A stretch of 47,306 nt of DNA from an uncultured Pseudomonadota bacterium (GCA_903898785.1 CAIUGU010000103.1:1-47306); one strand, 5' to 3'. Counted from the stretch's first letter, positions 33,368 through 42,013 are shown. Made by a program: numbers and translations. The notes: a model not told the origin generated them from the sequence alone.

Positions 33368-34207
33368 TTACTGTACTCCACGCTTGACCGGTGGATCGGT
33401 GAGGCACGGTGTCGGGCTGAATTTCGAATCGTCGGGCTCGCGCTTGAACTGGCTGCTCACGACGAAGGGCAACACGAGGTACGTCGGATCGTCGACGACG
33501 GTGACGACCTGCATGTAGTCGGCGCCGAACGCGGTGTAGCGATCGAAGTATTCGGTGACCACGGCCTTGTCGCTGTAGGGGATGCCGTTCTTGCGCAGGT
33601 AGCCGGGGAGCACGTTCGTCGTGGTGACCTTGAGGCTGCCGCGGGAATTCGACGGCGGACGCGCGGGTGCGGCCGTCGGCTGCGGAGTGCGGCCCGGCAG
33701 GCCCAGCTGCTGGTTCAGGATCGGACCGCCGCCCTGCGGCGGAGGCCGCATCCACTGTGCGACGGAAAAGCCCTGCAGCGTGGGCTGTGCAGGCGGTTGC
33801 GCCGCTGCGAAGTTGAACACCCGCGTCTGCGTGCCCGCATCCATCTCGAACTTCAGCGTGCTGTCATCGACCCACGAGACACGCACGCGCGTCGGCTGGC
33901 GCATGATGCCGCCGGCGCCGTAAGCCTTGCACTGGTCGCCCTTGGCGTTGTCGGCATCGAGGGACCAGCTCCTGGCGAGGGCCAGGCCTGCCTGACTGAG
34001 CGGCACCGACTCGGTGTCGCCGACAGGCGCGGTGCGCATGCGCCAGCGCCAGTCTTCATTGACCTGGGCAACCCAGGTGCCGGTGAGGTCGGTTTGCGCC
34101 GCCTGTCGCGCCGTCTGCGGCGCCTGCGGAGGGGGCTGCGCGGCCCACGCGGTTCCTATCAATGGCAACAGCCCCAAGGCTGCGCCCAATCTGCGACCTA
34201 TCTGCAT
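33368..34207 (-). CDS. Secreted protein of unknown function, GHWEGD-related
   Basis: 279 residues from the ATG at 34207 (GGGGGAG upstream); a longer frame to 34240 lacks signal character. The signal peptide ends near AWA-AQP. DLTGTWVAQVNEDWRWR opens the mature part, followed by CKAYGAGGIMRQP, a strand FEMDAGTQTRVFNF, a Pro/Gly/Gln-rich stretch (about 137-190), then VTTTNVLPGYLRKNGIPYSDKAVVTEYFDRY, VTVVDDPTYLVLPFVVSSQF and a C-terminal Cys. The second half matches YLRRNGIP-S-D...EYFIRH...DPVY of the 26913 and 31473 proteins, so it belongs to the same broad family, but the G-x-W-E-G-D motif is missing. It is co-transcribed with the degenerate MBL fusion. Confidence 0.72.
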   Translation of the reverse strand: MQIGRRLGAALGLLPLIGTAWAAQPPPQAPQTARQAAQTDLTGTWVAQVNEDWRWRMRTAPVGDTESVPLSQAGLALARSWSLDADNAKGDQCKAYGAGGIMRQPTRVRVSWVDDSTLKFEMDAGTQTRVFNFAAAQPPAQPTLQGFSVAQWMRPPPQGGGPILNQQLGLPGRTPQPTAAPARPPSNSRGSLKVTTTNVLPGYLRKNGIPYSDKAVVTEYFDRYTAFGADYMQVVTVVDDPTYLVLPFVVSSQFKREPDDSKFSPTPCLTDPPVKRGVQ

Positions 34208-34741
34208 AAGCTCCCCCGCTGTGTTCTCTTTGTCCCGCACACGGTCTGCCGAGGGGAACAGCGCGGACGAAGCCAGCGCGTCTCGCCTCGGGCCATTCCC
34301 GATGCACAGGTTATTAGGATAGAGACGAAGCGCAAGATAGTCGACAATTCTTTACATGCGATGAAAATATGGAGAGATGCGGCCGCACGGTCCAAATCCG
34401 CCAGCGTTGCCGGGCGGGTGCCTTTGCCGTGGCGCTCGCAGGTGCGAGCGAGCAGAGGAATGCACTGCAGCAACTGTTCGGGAGCGGTCATGGCACCCCG
34501 CACCCGCAGTAAACGCCACCCCATGGAACGGGGAGTGGAGTCGCGGCCTGACCGCCGCCTCAAGTCCGCTGCCTGTGGCCGGTCGTCGCGAAAGCCGTTC
34601 AGTCTGCAGTCACCCGGCGGCCCCTACTGTGAGGTCCCCAAGGGTGCTTCGAGCGCCTTGGTCCGTGGCAACGGCCAGGGATGACTCGCTGTATAGTTCT
34701 GGCACGCTGCAACAGCAGCATTCTTCGCGCAGGGTGATCCA
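34208..34741. other. 534-base intergenic region, divergent promoters expected
   Basis: No convincing gene is seen. A noticeably AT-richer stretch at about 34310-34375 (with TTATTAGGAT, AATTCTTTACA and ATGAAAATATGG) stands out against the GC-rich background and probably holds the promoter of the minus-strand pair. TATAGT at 34692 is a possible -10 for the plus-strand gene at 34742. Minus-strand frames here are open but have no recognisable protein. Confidence 0.5.
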
Positions 34742-35029
34742 ATGATCAGGCATGCAGGTTTTGTGGCAGTAACAGCGTCGTTGCTCGCTTCGTCGATTGC
34801 CCAGGCCCAGGTGGGCACGCTGCAGGGCGTGGTCAGCGGCGTCCAGGCCGGCACGGTACTGGCCGTGTTCAAGGGCGATGCGAAAGTGGCGGACCTCAAG
34901 GTCGAGGCGGGCGGCAAGTACTCGCTCGCGCTCAACACGGGGATCTACACGGTGAAGTGCCCGAACGGCACCGCGCCCAGGATCGCCGCGCTCAACGGCT
35001 CGGCCACCGTCAACATCAACTGCCAGTGA
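34742..35029 (+). CDS. Small secreted protein, beta-sandwich-like (carboxypeptidase-regulatory-like)
   Basis: 95 residues. Signal peptide MIRHAGFVAVTASLLASSIAQA. The mature part reads VGTLQGVVSGVQAGTVLAVFKGD, VADLKVEAGGKYSLALNTGIYTVKCP, ATVNINC: the G-x-V ... G-x-Y-x-L-x-L-x-x-G-x-Y pattern of small carboxypeptidase-regulatory/CNA-B-like domains, which are usually binding or structural. Two Cys near the C-terminus could form a disulfide. AGGGTGATC precedes the ATG. Its stop TGA shares one base with the start of the next gene, so the two are translationally coupled. Confidence 0.7.
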   Translation: MIRHAGFVAVTASLLASSIAQAQVGTLQGVVSGVQAGTVLAVFKGDAKVADLKVEAGGKYSLALNTGIYTVKCPNGTAPRIAALNGSATVNINCQ

Positions 35030-36003
35030 TGGCGGCGATGTCGAACAAGGAAGCCGAGGAGAGCCGCGCCGAGGTCAAGACGAGGCGCGACGTGCAGTTC
35101 TGGCTGGACGTCGTGATGAAGCTGACGGTGCCGCTCGGCGCCATCGTGGCGGCCTGGCTGGCAAACCACTTCGAGCAGAATCGCGCGAACCTGCAGCTGA
35201 TCAACCAGCGTGAGCAGGCCGAGAGCTCGTTGCGCGCCACGATGTTCGGCCAGCTGATCGGCCCGGTCGCCGGCACCAAGGACCCGAACGAGGACATCGA
35301 TCCCATCCGCTATGCCGTGCTTGCGCAGCTGCTCACGCTCAATTTCCACGAACACTTCGAGCTCAAGCCGCTGTTGCAGGACGCGGACGATCGCCTGGCG
35401 GCGTATCGCGGCACGCTGGCCCCGGAGGCCATCCAGAAGGCCCGCTCGAACCTGCATCAGGCCGCCCATCGGGTCATTCAACGGCAGCTCGCGCAGCTCT
35501 GGGAAGACCCGCTGGCGAAGTGCACGCCCGCCGCCACGATGGAAACGACTTTCCAGTTCGTGAGCGATGCCGGGCTGGAAGAAGCGTTCGGCCAGTCTTC
35601 CGATGCCGGCACCTTCCTGGTGCCGGGCAATTCGCTGCAGACCTTCGTGGTCAGCTCGCCCGACTGCAAGGACACGCTGTCGATCGTGTTCGACCGGCCG
35701 GATTTCTCGTCGGAACGCGTGCATGTGCTCATCACGCCGGCGTCGGGCGGCAAGGTCGAGGCGGACTACCGTTTCGATTTCGACCTGACGTCGTTCGCGT
35801 TCCCGTTCACCGACAACGCGCTGCTGCCGGACGGCAACCGCTTCGCGTTCTTCATCCGGGACGTGAGCCTGCTCGACGAGGCCACGAACACCAAGATGAT
35901 GCGCGTCGGCCTGCGCTGGTTCCCGCAGAACTACTACCCGCCGACCGAGCGGCCCACGGATTACAAGGAATTCAAGCGCGCCCTGGGCGGCACCGCCAAC
36001 TAG
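35029..36003 (+). CDS. Single-pass membrane protein of unknown function
   Basis: 324 residues from the ATG at 35029, which overlaps the preceding stop by one base; a second ATG at 35038 is possible. After a charged N-terminus (KEAEESRAEVKTRRD) comes one membrane segment, VVMKLTVPLGAIVAAWLA (about 27-44), then a charged amphipathic helix region (FEQNRANLQLINQREQAESS). The C-terminal ~150 residues form a beta-rich domain with FQFVSDAGLEEAFG, LSIVFDRPDFSSERVHVLI, FDFDLTSFAFPF and a final GLRWFPQNYYPPTERPTDYKEF. I do not recognise the family. A decayed copy of its 3' end is at 22734-22813, which shows that it was duplicated or moved in this genome. Confidence 0.7.
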   Translation: MAAMSNKEAEESRAEVKTRRDVQFWLDVVMKLTVPLGAIVAAWLANHFEQNRANLQLINQREQAESSLRATMFGQLIGPVAGTKDPNEDIDPIRYAVLAQLLTLNFHEHFELKPLLQDADDRLAAYRGTLAPEAIQKARSNLHQAAHRVIQRQLAQLWEDPLAKCTPAATMETTFQFVSDAGLEEAFGQSSDAGTFLVPGNSLQTFVVSSPDCKDTLSIVFDRPDFSSERVHVLITPASGGKVEADYRFDFDLTSFAFPFTDNALLPDGNRFAFFIRDVSLLDEATNTKMMRVGLRWFPQNYYPPTERPTDYKEFKRALGGTAN

Positions 36004-36007
36004 GCTC

Positions 36008-37405
36008 TCAGCGGGAGTTCAGTACCCGCGAGCCCGCGTTGGCCGGCAGCGCCACGCTGTCCGCGACGGCCAGCAGCGCGATCCCCGCGATGAACCAGAA
36101 GGCGAGCCGGAAGTCGGCCGCCGCGGCCATGCCCGCAGCCGTGCCGTGGAGGGCTTCCGCGATGGCAAGGGCGAGCGCACCCACGGCGATGCCCATGCCC
36201 GCATTCATCTGCTGAAGCACCGAGAACAGCGTCGTGGCATCGCGCATCTGCGGCTGGGGCACGTCGGCGAAGCCGATGGTGTTGAGGGCCGTGAACTGCA
36301 TCGAGCGCGTCATGCCGGTGAACGTCAGCAGCACGCAGATCAGCCAGTACGGCGTCGCGGCCGTCACCATCGCGCAGGCCACGAACCCTGCCGCGACCAG
36401 CAGGCCATTGCCGACCAGCACGTTGCGGAAGCCGAAGCGGTTCATGATCCGGCTCGTCGCCGGCTTCATGACCAGGTTGCCTACGAACAGCCACAGCAGC
36501 AGTGCGCCGGATTGCACCGCGGTGTAGCCGAGGCCGAGCTGGAACATCAGCGGCAGCAGGAACGGCGCCGCGCTGATGGCCATGCGGAACGCCGACCCGC
36601 CGACCGCAGTGACACGGAACGTCGCAATGCGAAGCGGTGCCAGCCCGATCAGCGGATGCGGGGTGCGACGCAGATGCAGGGCCGCGAGCAGGAGCAGCAC
36701 GAGGCCGGCGAGTACCGTGCCGACCGAGACCGCGGCTGACACGTTCGGCTGGCTCGAGGCCTCGACGCCGGCCAGCAGCAGGCCGATGCCGACGCCGCTC
36801 AGGATGAAGCCGCGGGTGTCGAACGGCAGGCGCTGCGGCTCGCCGTCACGGATCAGCACCCAGGCCGCACCCATTGCGGCGATACCGAAGGGCAGGTTGA
36901 TCAGGAAGATCCACGGCCAGCTCCAGTGCGTGCTGATCCAGCCGCCGAGCGGCGGGCCGAGGATCGGAGCCACGAGCGCGGGCCAGGTCAGGATCGCGAT
37001 GACCCGGACCATGTCTTCCTTCGGCGTATCGCGCAACACGACCAGCCGTCCCACGGGAACCATCATCGCGCCGCCGATCCCTTGCAGCGTGCGTGCGGCG
37101 GTGAAGCTCCAGAGGCCCTGCGTGACCGCGCAGAGCACGGACGCACCCGTGAACACGGCAAGCGCCAGCATGAACATGCGACGCGCACCGAAGCGGTCCG
37201 CAGCCCAGCCGCTCACCGGGATGAACACCGTCAGCGCCACCAGATAGGCGGAGACGCCGACCGACAGGTTCGCCGGTGCGATGCCGAAGTCGCTCGCCAT
37301 CGCCGGCAGCGACGTGAGGATCACCGTGGCGTCCAGGTTTTCCATGAAGAAGGCCGCGGCCACCAGCAGGGCCGTTGCCGTTCGACGGTCGAAGGTCGGT
37401 TTCAT
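36008..37405 (-). CDS. DHA2-type MFS drug:H+ antiporter (EmrB/QacA-like)
   Basis: 465 residues with about 14 membrane segments. It opens with ENLDATVILTSLPAMASDF, the N-terminus of the 14-helix DHA2 group. YLVALTVFIPVSGWAADRFGARRMFMLA is the loop 2-3 signature, ARTLQGIGGAMMVPVGRLVVLRDT the fourth-fifth segment region, and PILGPPLGGWISTHWSWPWIFLINLPFG the G-x-x-x-G-P-x-x-G-G antiporter motif C. It expels toxic organics across the inner membrane. It is convergent with the 35029 gene, four bases apart. No strong ribosome-binding site is seen before the ATG at 37405. No outer-membrane or fusion partner is adjacent. Confidence 0.88.
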   Translation of the reverse strand: MKPTFDRRTATALLVAAAFFMENLDATVILTSLPAMASDFGIAPANLSVGVSAYLVALTVFIPVSGWAADRFGARRMFMLALAVFTGASVLCAVTQGLWSFTAARTLQGIGGAMMVPVGRLVVLRDTPKEDMVRVIAILTWPALVAPILGPPLGGWISTHWSWPWIFLINLPFGIAAMGAAWVLIRDGEPQRLPFDTRGFILSGVGIGLLLAGVEASSQPNVSAAVSVGTVLAGLVLLLLAALHLRRTPHPLIGLAPLRIATFRVTAVGGSAFRMAISAAPFLLPLMFQLGLGYTAVQSGALLLWLFVGNLVMKPATSRIMNRFGFRNVLVGNGLLVAAGFVACAMVTAATPYWLICVLLTFTGMTRSMQFTALNTIGFADVPQPQMRDATTLFSVLQQMNAGMGIAVGALALAIAEALHGTAAGMAAAADFRLAFWFIAGIALLAVADSVALPANAGSRVLNSR

Positions 37406-37449
37406 GCAGCGCTGCGGAGTCAGGGATGAGCCTGTGCGCCTGGTGAAAG

Positions 37450-37473
37450 AAAGGGCCTCCGGAGAGGCCCTTT
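37450..37473 (-). terminator. Intrinsic terminator of the sugar dehydrogenase gene
   Basis: AAAGGGCCTC (37450-37459) and GAGGCCCTTT (37464-37473) form a perfect 10-bp stem with a 4-base loop. On the minus strand it is followed by TTTCTTTC, 28 bases after the stop of the 37501 gene. Confidence 0.85.
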
Positions 37474-37500
37474 GTCGTTACGCGGGATCGCTCGCGCGGA

Positions 37501-38697
37501 TCACGTATTCGGCTCGAGACGGACGATCGATGTCATCTGGCCGGTGGTCTGGCTGTCCGTGGCGAGGTAGATGAAGCCGTCCGGGCCCTGGCGCAGGTCG
37601 CGGATGCGGTACTGGCCGAACAGCAGCGGCTCGCGGTTGGCGACGGTTTCGCCACTCAAGCTCACGCGCACCAGCTGCCGCCACTGGCCCGACATGCCGC
37701 CGATGAAGGCGTTGCCCTTCCAGTTGGGGAACTTGTCGCCCGTGTAGAACAGCAGCCCGGAGATGCCGATGGAAGGCACCCAGAAGGCCTTCGGCTGCTC
37801 CATGCCTTCACGCGTGCGGCTCTGGTGGATCTCGGTGCCGGTCGCATAGTTGGCACCGTAGCCGATGATGGGCCAGCCGTAGTTGGCGCCCTTCTTGATC
37901 AGGTTCAGTTCGTCGCCGCCCTGCGGGCCATGCTCCGTTGCCCAGAGCTGGTTCGTGTCGGGATGAACGGCGAGGCCCTGCGGATTGCGGTGGCCCCAGC
38001 TCCAGATCTCGGGCAGGGCGTCGCTGCGGCCGACGAACGGATTGTCCGCAGGCACGGTGCCGTCGTCGCGCAGGCGCAGGATCTTGCCCTGGTGCGACAT
38101 CAGGCTCTGCGCCGGATGGTTGGTGGCATCGAAGCCGGTGGGCCCGCCGAGGCCGGCCATGCGGTCGCCGACGGACATGAACAGGAAGCCGTCGCGATCG
38201 AACGCGATGCGCGCACCGAAGTGGCCGGGCCGTTCGTTCCACGCCTTGGCTTCGAAGATCTCCTTTGCGTCGACCAGGCGGTCGTTCTCGAACTTCGCGC
38301 GCAGCAGCGCCGTCGTCCCTTCCTTGTTGCCGTTGCGCGGCTTCGCGTAGCTCAAGTAGATGAAATGGTTCTGCGCGAACTTCGGGTGCACGGCCACTTC
38401 CTGCAAGCCGCCCTGGCCGAGCGCGCGCACGGCCGGCACGTCGGGGACGGGGTCGGGCAACAGCTTGCCGCCACGGACGATCCGCAGGGCTCCGCCGCGC
38501 TCGGTGACGAGCATGTCGCCGTTAGGCAGCCACGCCATGCTCCAGGGATTCTTGAGCCCCTCGGCTACGGTCACGACCTTGAAGCGCTCTCCGGGAGGGC
38601 CGGGCGGCTGGGCGAGGGCGGGGAAGCTGAGCACCGCGGCGACCATCAGGCCGGCGCCCGCGCGCAGCAGGGCAGTGACTGGGGACGTAATCTTCAT
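37501..38697 (-). CDS. PQQ-dependent aldose sugar dehydrogenase-like protein
   Basis: 398 residues from the ATG at 38697 (GAGG upstream), with a signal peptide ending at ALA-QPP. The GSDH/Asd propeller motifs are present: LKNPWSMAWLPNGDMLVTERGGALRIV, ALGQGGLQEVAVHPKFAQNHFIYLSYA, HFGARIAFDRDGFLFMSVGDR, LRDDGTVPADNPFVG, WSWGHRNPQGLAVHPDTNQLWATEHGPQGGDELNLIKKGANYGWP and a late RDLRQGPDGFIYLATD. These surround the PQQ/Ca site in soluble periplasmic sugar dehydrogenases, which oxidise aldoses to lactones. No PQQ biosynthesis gene is in the window. It is a single gene with its own terminator. Confidence 0.87.
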   Translation of the reverse strand: MKITSPVTALLRAGAGLMVAAVLSFPALAQPPGPPGERFKVVTVAEGLKNPWSMAWLPNGDMLVTERGGALRIVRGGKLLPDPVPDVPAVRALGQGGLQEVAVHPKFAQNHFIYLSYAKPRNGNKEGTTALLRAKFENDRLVDAKEIFEAKAWNERPGHFGARIAFDRDGFLFMSVGDRMAGLGGPTGFDATNHPAQSLMSHQGKILRLRDDGTVPADNPFVGRSDALPEIWSWGHRNPQGLAVHPDTNQLWATEHGPQGGDELNLIKKGANYGWPIIGYGANYATGTEIHQSRTREGMEQPKAFWVPSIGISGLLFYTGDKFPNWKGNAFIGGMSGQWRQLVRVSLSGETVANREPLLFGQYRIRDLRQGPDGFIYLATDSQTTGQMTSIVRLEPNT

Positions 38698-38771
38698 GAA
38701 CGACCTCGATGTCCTGGTTGCCAAAGGGAAAGGGTCCGGCGGATGGCGCGGGCTATCTTATAGCGCAGACG

Positions 38772-39182
38772 TCAAACCTTGTCGCCGGGGGGAGCAGGCA
38801 CTTGCGCCACCGCATTGGCGCCCGAGCCCGGGGTCTGGACGTTCCAGGTGCTCTGGTCGTCGAAGGTCTCGAGCAGTTTCTGCAGTGCCGCAGCCAGTGA
38901 CCGGTCCATGATCAGGTGCAGGGACACGTTCTGCCCGACCAGGAAAGACATGCCGACGTCATTGCCGAAGCGGAACCGGCGCAGGCCCACGGGCTTGATC
39001 TTGCGTGAAAGCGGACTGTTGAGGTCGTCGGGCCGGCTGCCCAGCAGCGGCACGTAGAGCTGGTCCATCACCTCGGGCTTGAGCTCGATCGTGTGGTTTT
39101 CCTTGGAGCTGGCAAACCCCAGGGTCAAGGACCCGTCGGCGTGCGTGGAGACGTTGGTCAGCTTCGAGATCACGGTCTTCAT
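38772..39182 (-). CDS. Conserved-looking hypothetical protein
   Basis: 136 residues, no signal peptide or membrane segment. AAGGAC lies before the ATG at 39182. It begins MKTVISKLTNVSTHADGSLTLGF, has a strand NHTIELKPEVMDQLYVPLL, and a helix DRSLAAALQKLLETFDDQSTW near the C-terminus, followed by a Pro/Ala tail. I recognise no family. It is divergent from the LLM oxidoreductase gene and lies upstream of the sugar dehydrogenase on the same strand, 74 bases away. Confidence 0.65.
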   Translation of the reverse strand: MKTVISKLTNVSTHADGSLTLGFASSKENHTIELKPEVMDQLYVPLLGSRPDDLNSPLSRKIKPVGLRRFRFGNDVGMSFLVGQNVSLHLIMDRSLAAALQKLLETFDDQSTWNVQTPGSGANAVAQVPAPPGDKV

Positions 39183-39346
39183 GGCAAGTCCTTACAGAGC
39201 TTCGATCCGGCGCGGGGAAGGGGAGGGGCGATCTTACCCGAGGTCGCGGTTAAGATGGCACCGGCACACCCGGTGCGGCACAGGCAGCACGCGGCAGGGA
39301 CCGCGGTCGGGGTGCCTGTTCCGCAGGCGTCATCAGGCGGCAGTAG

Positions 39347-40369
39347 ATGAAAAAGATCGGCTTTCTCTCGTTCGGGCACTGGTCGCCCGCAGCGCATTCG
39401 CAGACGCGGTCGGCGGCCGATGCGTTGTTGCAGTCCATCGAGCTGGCCGTTGCGGCGGAGGAGCTCGGGGCGGATGGCGCGTTCTTCCGCGTGCACCACT
39501 TCGCCCGGCAGCTGGGATCGCCGTTTCCGCTGCTCGCGGCGGTGGGGGCAAGGACGAGCCGCATCGAGATCGGCACGGCCGTCATCGACCTGCGGTACGA
39601 GAACCCGTTCTACATGGCCGAGAATGCGGGGGCGGCCGATCTCATCGCGGGCGGAAGGCTGCAGCTGGGTGTCAGCCGCGGCTCGCCCGAGCAGGTGATC
39701 GAAGGTTGGCGGTATTTCGGTTACGCGCCCGCAGCCGGCGAGACCGATGCCGACATGGCCCGCCGCAACGTAGAGACGTTCCTCGACGTGCTGCGCGGCC
39801 AGGGCTTCGCGCAACCCAATCCGCAGCCCATGTTTCCGAACCCGCCCGGCCTCTTGCGCATCGAGCCGTACTCGGCCGGGCTGCGCGAGCGCATCTGGTG
39901 GGGTGCGAGCTCGAATGCCACTGCCATCTGGGCGGCGAAGCTGGGCATGAACCTGCAGAGCTCCACGCTCAAGAACGACGAATCGGGCGAGCCGTTCCAC
40001 ATCCAGCAGGCCGCGCAGATCCGCGCGTTCCGCCAGGCATGGCGGGAGGCCGGCCATTCCCGCGAGCCGCGCGTGTCCGTCAGCCGCAGCATCTTCCCCA
40101 TCGTGGACGCTCGCGATCGCGCGTACTTCGGCGGCAGCAGCGAGGGCTCGGACCAGATCGGGCTGCTGCACGGGAAGACGCGAGCCATCTTCGGCCGGTC
40201 ATACGCTGCCGAGCCTGACGTGCTCGCGAGGCAACTTGCGCAGGACGATGCCATCGCTGCGGCGGACACGCTGATGCTGACGATCCCGAACCAGCTCGGG
40301 CCTGACTACAACGCGCACGTCATCGAGTCGGTGCTGAAGTACGTTGCGCCGGTGCTGGGCTGGCGATAA
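39347..40369 (+). CDS. LLM class flavin-dependent oxidoreductase
   Basis: 340 residues, cytoplasmic. The bacterial luciferase-like (LLM) pattern is clear: KIGFLSFGHWSP, ELAVAAEELGADGAFFRVHHFARQLGSPFPLLAAVGARTSRIEIGTAVIDLRYENPFYMAENAGAADLIAGGRLQLGVSRGSPEQVIEG, then RIWWGASSNATAIWAAKLGMNLQSS. These are the FMN/F420-binding TIM barrel landmarks. Its substrate is unknown; family members oxidise small organics with reduced flavin or F420. AGGCGG precedes the ATG at 39347. It is followed by a secreted alpha/beta hydrolase gene after 90 bases. Confidence 0.88.
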   Translation: MKKIGFLSFGHWSPAAHSQTRSAADALLQSIELAVAAEELGADGAFFRVHHFARQLGSPFPLLAAVGARTSRIEIGTAVIDLRYENPFYMAENAGAADLIAGGRLQLGVSRGSPEQVIEGWRYFGYAPAAGETDADMARRNVETFLDVLRGQGFAQPNPQPMFPNPPGLLRIEPYSAGLRERIWWGASSNATAIWAAKLGMNLQSSTLKNDESGEPFHIQQAAQIRAFRQAWREAGHSREPRVSVSRSIFPIVDARDRAYFGGSSEGSDQIGLLHGKTRAIFGRSYAAEPDVLARQLAQDDAIAAADTLMLTIPNQLGPDYNAHVIESVLKYVAPVLGWR

Positions 40370-40458
40370 GCGACCGGCGCCCGCTTCCTCAGTCCCGGCG
40401 AATTTGCAAAGATGCCGCCACGGTTCGCCAGTCCATGACAACAAGGAGATTTCTCGCC

Positions 40459-41556
40459 ATGAACCCGCTTCCCCGCATTCTCGCCGGCGCCATCGCCGGT
40501 GCATTGGCGTTGTCTGCCCTGCCTGCCCATGCGGGCGGCGAGGCAGGCCGTCTCGCGCTGCGCGATCTTGGCGGCAAGTTCGTCGGCTATACGACGAAGC
40601 CCGCCGCGAACGGCTCGGCCGACGTGACCAACGGCATGTTCGTGCAGTACATGCTGCCTGTCGAGCGCAAGCACCCGTACCCGCTGGTCCTGATCCACGG
40701 CGGTGGCGGCCAGGGGACCGACTGGCTGCAGACCCCGGATGGGCGTGACGGCTGGGCGGACTATTTCGTGGCGGACGGATGGGATGTCTATGTCGTCGAT
40801 CGTCCTGGCCACGGCCGGTCGCAGAGCAATGCCGGCTGCGGTGAAGGCAAGGTGGGCACGGCCAACTCCGGCTTCATCTCCAAGCTCGCGACGTCCGATG
40901 CGGCTGTCTGGCCGGGCGGGGCACCGACGCCGACGAACCCGGCCGTTCTCGGCTGGACGGCATCCGGCGCGACGGCGCCTTATTGCGGTGATGTTCTTGC
41001 AGCCGAAAAGATTTCGGCGCTGCTCGATGAAATCGGGCCGTCCATCCTCGTCGCGCATTCGGCGGGCGGCGGCAGCACGTTCCGGGTGCCCGACCGCAAC
41101 CCGAAGAATGTCGTCGGCATCGTTGCGTTCGAAGGCGTCGGCAGCAATCCGGTCGCGCCCGGCTTCAACAATGCGCCGGCACTGATCACCACGTGGAAGA
41201 CCCAGCCGGCATTGCCCGCAGGCTTTACCGCGCAGAAGGTGGGCAACTGCCCGATGCAGGGCGGTACACCCGCGAAGCTCGTCAACTACGCGAAGGTGTC
41301 GATCACGCTCGTCGGCTCGAACTATGGCTTCAAGAACATGCCGCCCCTGGTTCCCGGCATCACCGAGCCGCAGGACATCCTCAAGTGCGCAGCCGAGTCG
41401 TGGAAGCAGGCGGGCGTCGATACCAATTACGTCTACCTGCCCGATCGCGGCCTGAAGGGCGGCGGCCACTTTGCGATGGCGCAGACGGACAGCGCCGCCT
41501 ACGCGAAGGTATTCATTGCCCTCGCGACAGACATCGAGAAGAAGGCGAAGAAGTAG
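40459..41556 (+). CDS. Secreted alpha/beta hydrolase (esterase-like)
   Basis: 365 residues from the ATG at 40459, ten bases after AAGGAG; an in-frame ATG at 40435 lacks a site. Signal peptide ends at AHA-GGE. The oxyanion region is VLIHGGGGQGTDWL (77-90), followed by VYVVDRPGHGRSQ, nucleophile elbow AHSAGG (Ser201), and GGHFAMAQ with the catalytic His near the C-terminus. The large lid region between 125 and 180 is rich in Gly, Pro and Thr. It probably hydrolyses an ester in the periplasm. A long stem-loop follows the stop. Confidence 0.87.
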   Translation: MNPLPRILAGAIAGALALSALPAHAGGEAGRLALRDLGGKFVGYTTKPAANGSADVTNGMFVQYMLPVERKHPYPLVLIHGGGGQGTDWLQTPDGRDGWADYFVADGWDVYVVDRPGHGRSQSNAGCGEGKVGTANSGFISKLATSDAAVWPGGAPTPTNPAVLGWTASGATAPYCGDVLAAEKISALLDEIGPSILVAHSAGGGSTFRVPDRNPKNVVGIVAFEGVGSNPVAPGFNNAPALITTWKTQPALPAGFTAQKVGNCPMQGGTPAKLVNYAKVSITLVGSNYGFKNMPPLVPGITEPQDILKCAAESWKQAGVDTNYVYLPDRGLKGGGHFAMAQTDSAAYAKVFIALATDIEKKAKK

Positions 41557-41621
41557 TCTTCCGGCAGCGGGGTCGGCATGGACCCTTGCCGGATCCCGCG
41601 CCCCGCCTGCAAGGGGCGGCG

Positions 41622-41678
41622 CCCGCCCGTACCGGTCATCGCGAGGGGACAGGCCCCATTGCGCCCGGTACGGACGGG
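41622..41678. terminator. Large stem-loop between convergent genes
   Basis: CCCGCCCGTACCGG (41622-41635) and CCGGTACGGACGGG (41665-41678) pair over 13 of 14 positions, with a smaller GGGG/CCCC hairpin inside the loop. It lies between the convergent hydrolase and UrcA-like genes and may end transcription from both sides, though no clean T-run is present. Confidence 0.5.
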
Positions 41679-41701
41679 TTGTCTTGCCGCGTAATCGCCG
41701 C

Positions 41702-42013
41702 TCAGTAGATCCGCGCGACGTGTTCGACGCCCGCCGCGAGGCCGGCGGTGACCAGGTGATCGCCCACCTTCTTCATCGCGGAGGCATAGGTGTCCTGCAT
41801 GCACCTTGTGTCCGCCTGCACGGACATCAGCCCGCCGGTCGACTTGCAGACTTCCCTGGCGGCTGCCTTCAATCGACTGCGCAGGATGTCCTGATGGCTG
41901 CTGTTCGCAAGGTCAAGATCCGCGAGCGACACGATCTTGCTCGGCACGCCCGGATTCGCGCGCATTTCGGTCACGATCGCAAGCGTTGAACGGTAGGCGG
42001 TGACCTTGGCCAT
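41702..42013 (-). CDS. UrcA-like protein, no clear signal peptide
   Basis: 103 residues from the ATG at 42013. The UrcA pattern is visible: VSLADLDLANSSHQDILRSRLKAAAREVCKS, then a second Cys in RCMQDTYASAMKKV. UrcA proteins are small, normally exported, with a paired Cys; their role is unknown. Here the N-terminus AKVTAYRSTLAIVTEMRANPG does not look like a signal peptide and no ribosome-binding site is seen, so the start may be wrong or the 5' end may be decayed. The frame is open upstream to 42196 without better signal character. Confidence 0.6.
   Translation of the reverse strand: MAKVTAYRSTLAIVTEMRANPGVPSKIVSLADLDLANSSHQDILRSRLKAAAREVCKSTGGLMSVQADTRCMQDTYASAMKKVGDHLVTAGLAAGVEHVARIY

Noticed and set aside
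34198-34563. Minus-strand frame with GWRLLRVRGA followed by a helix-like stretch, faintly like the end of a small endonuclease domain
   Set aside because: The match is a few residues only, no start or ribosome site supports it, and codon use is not like the neighbours.
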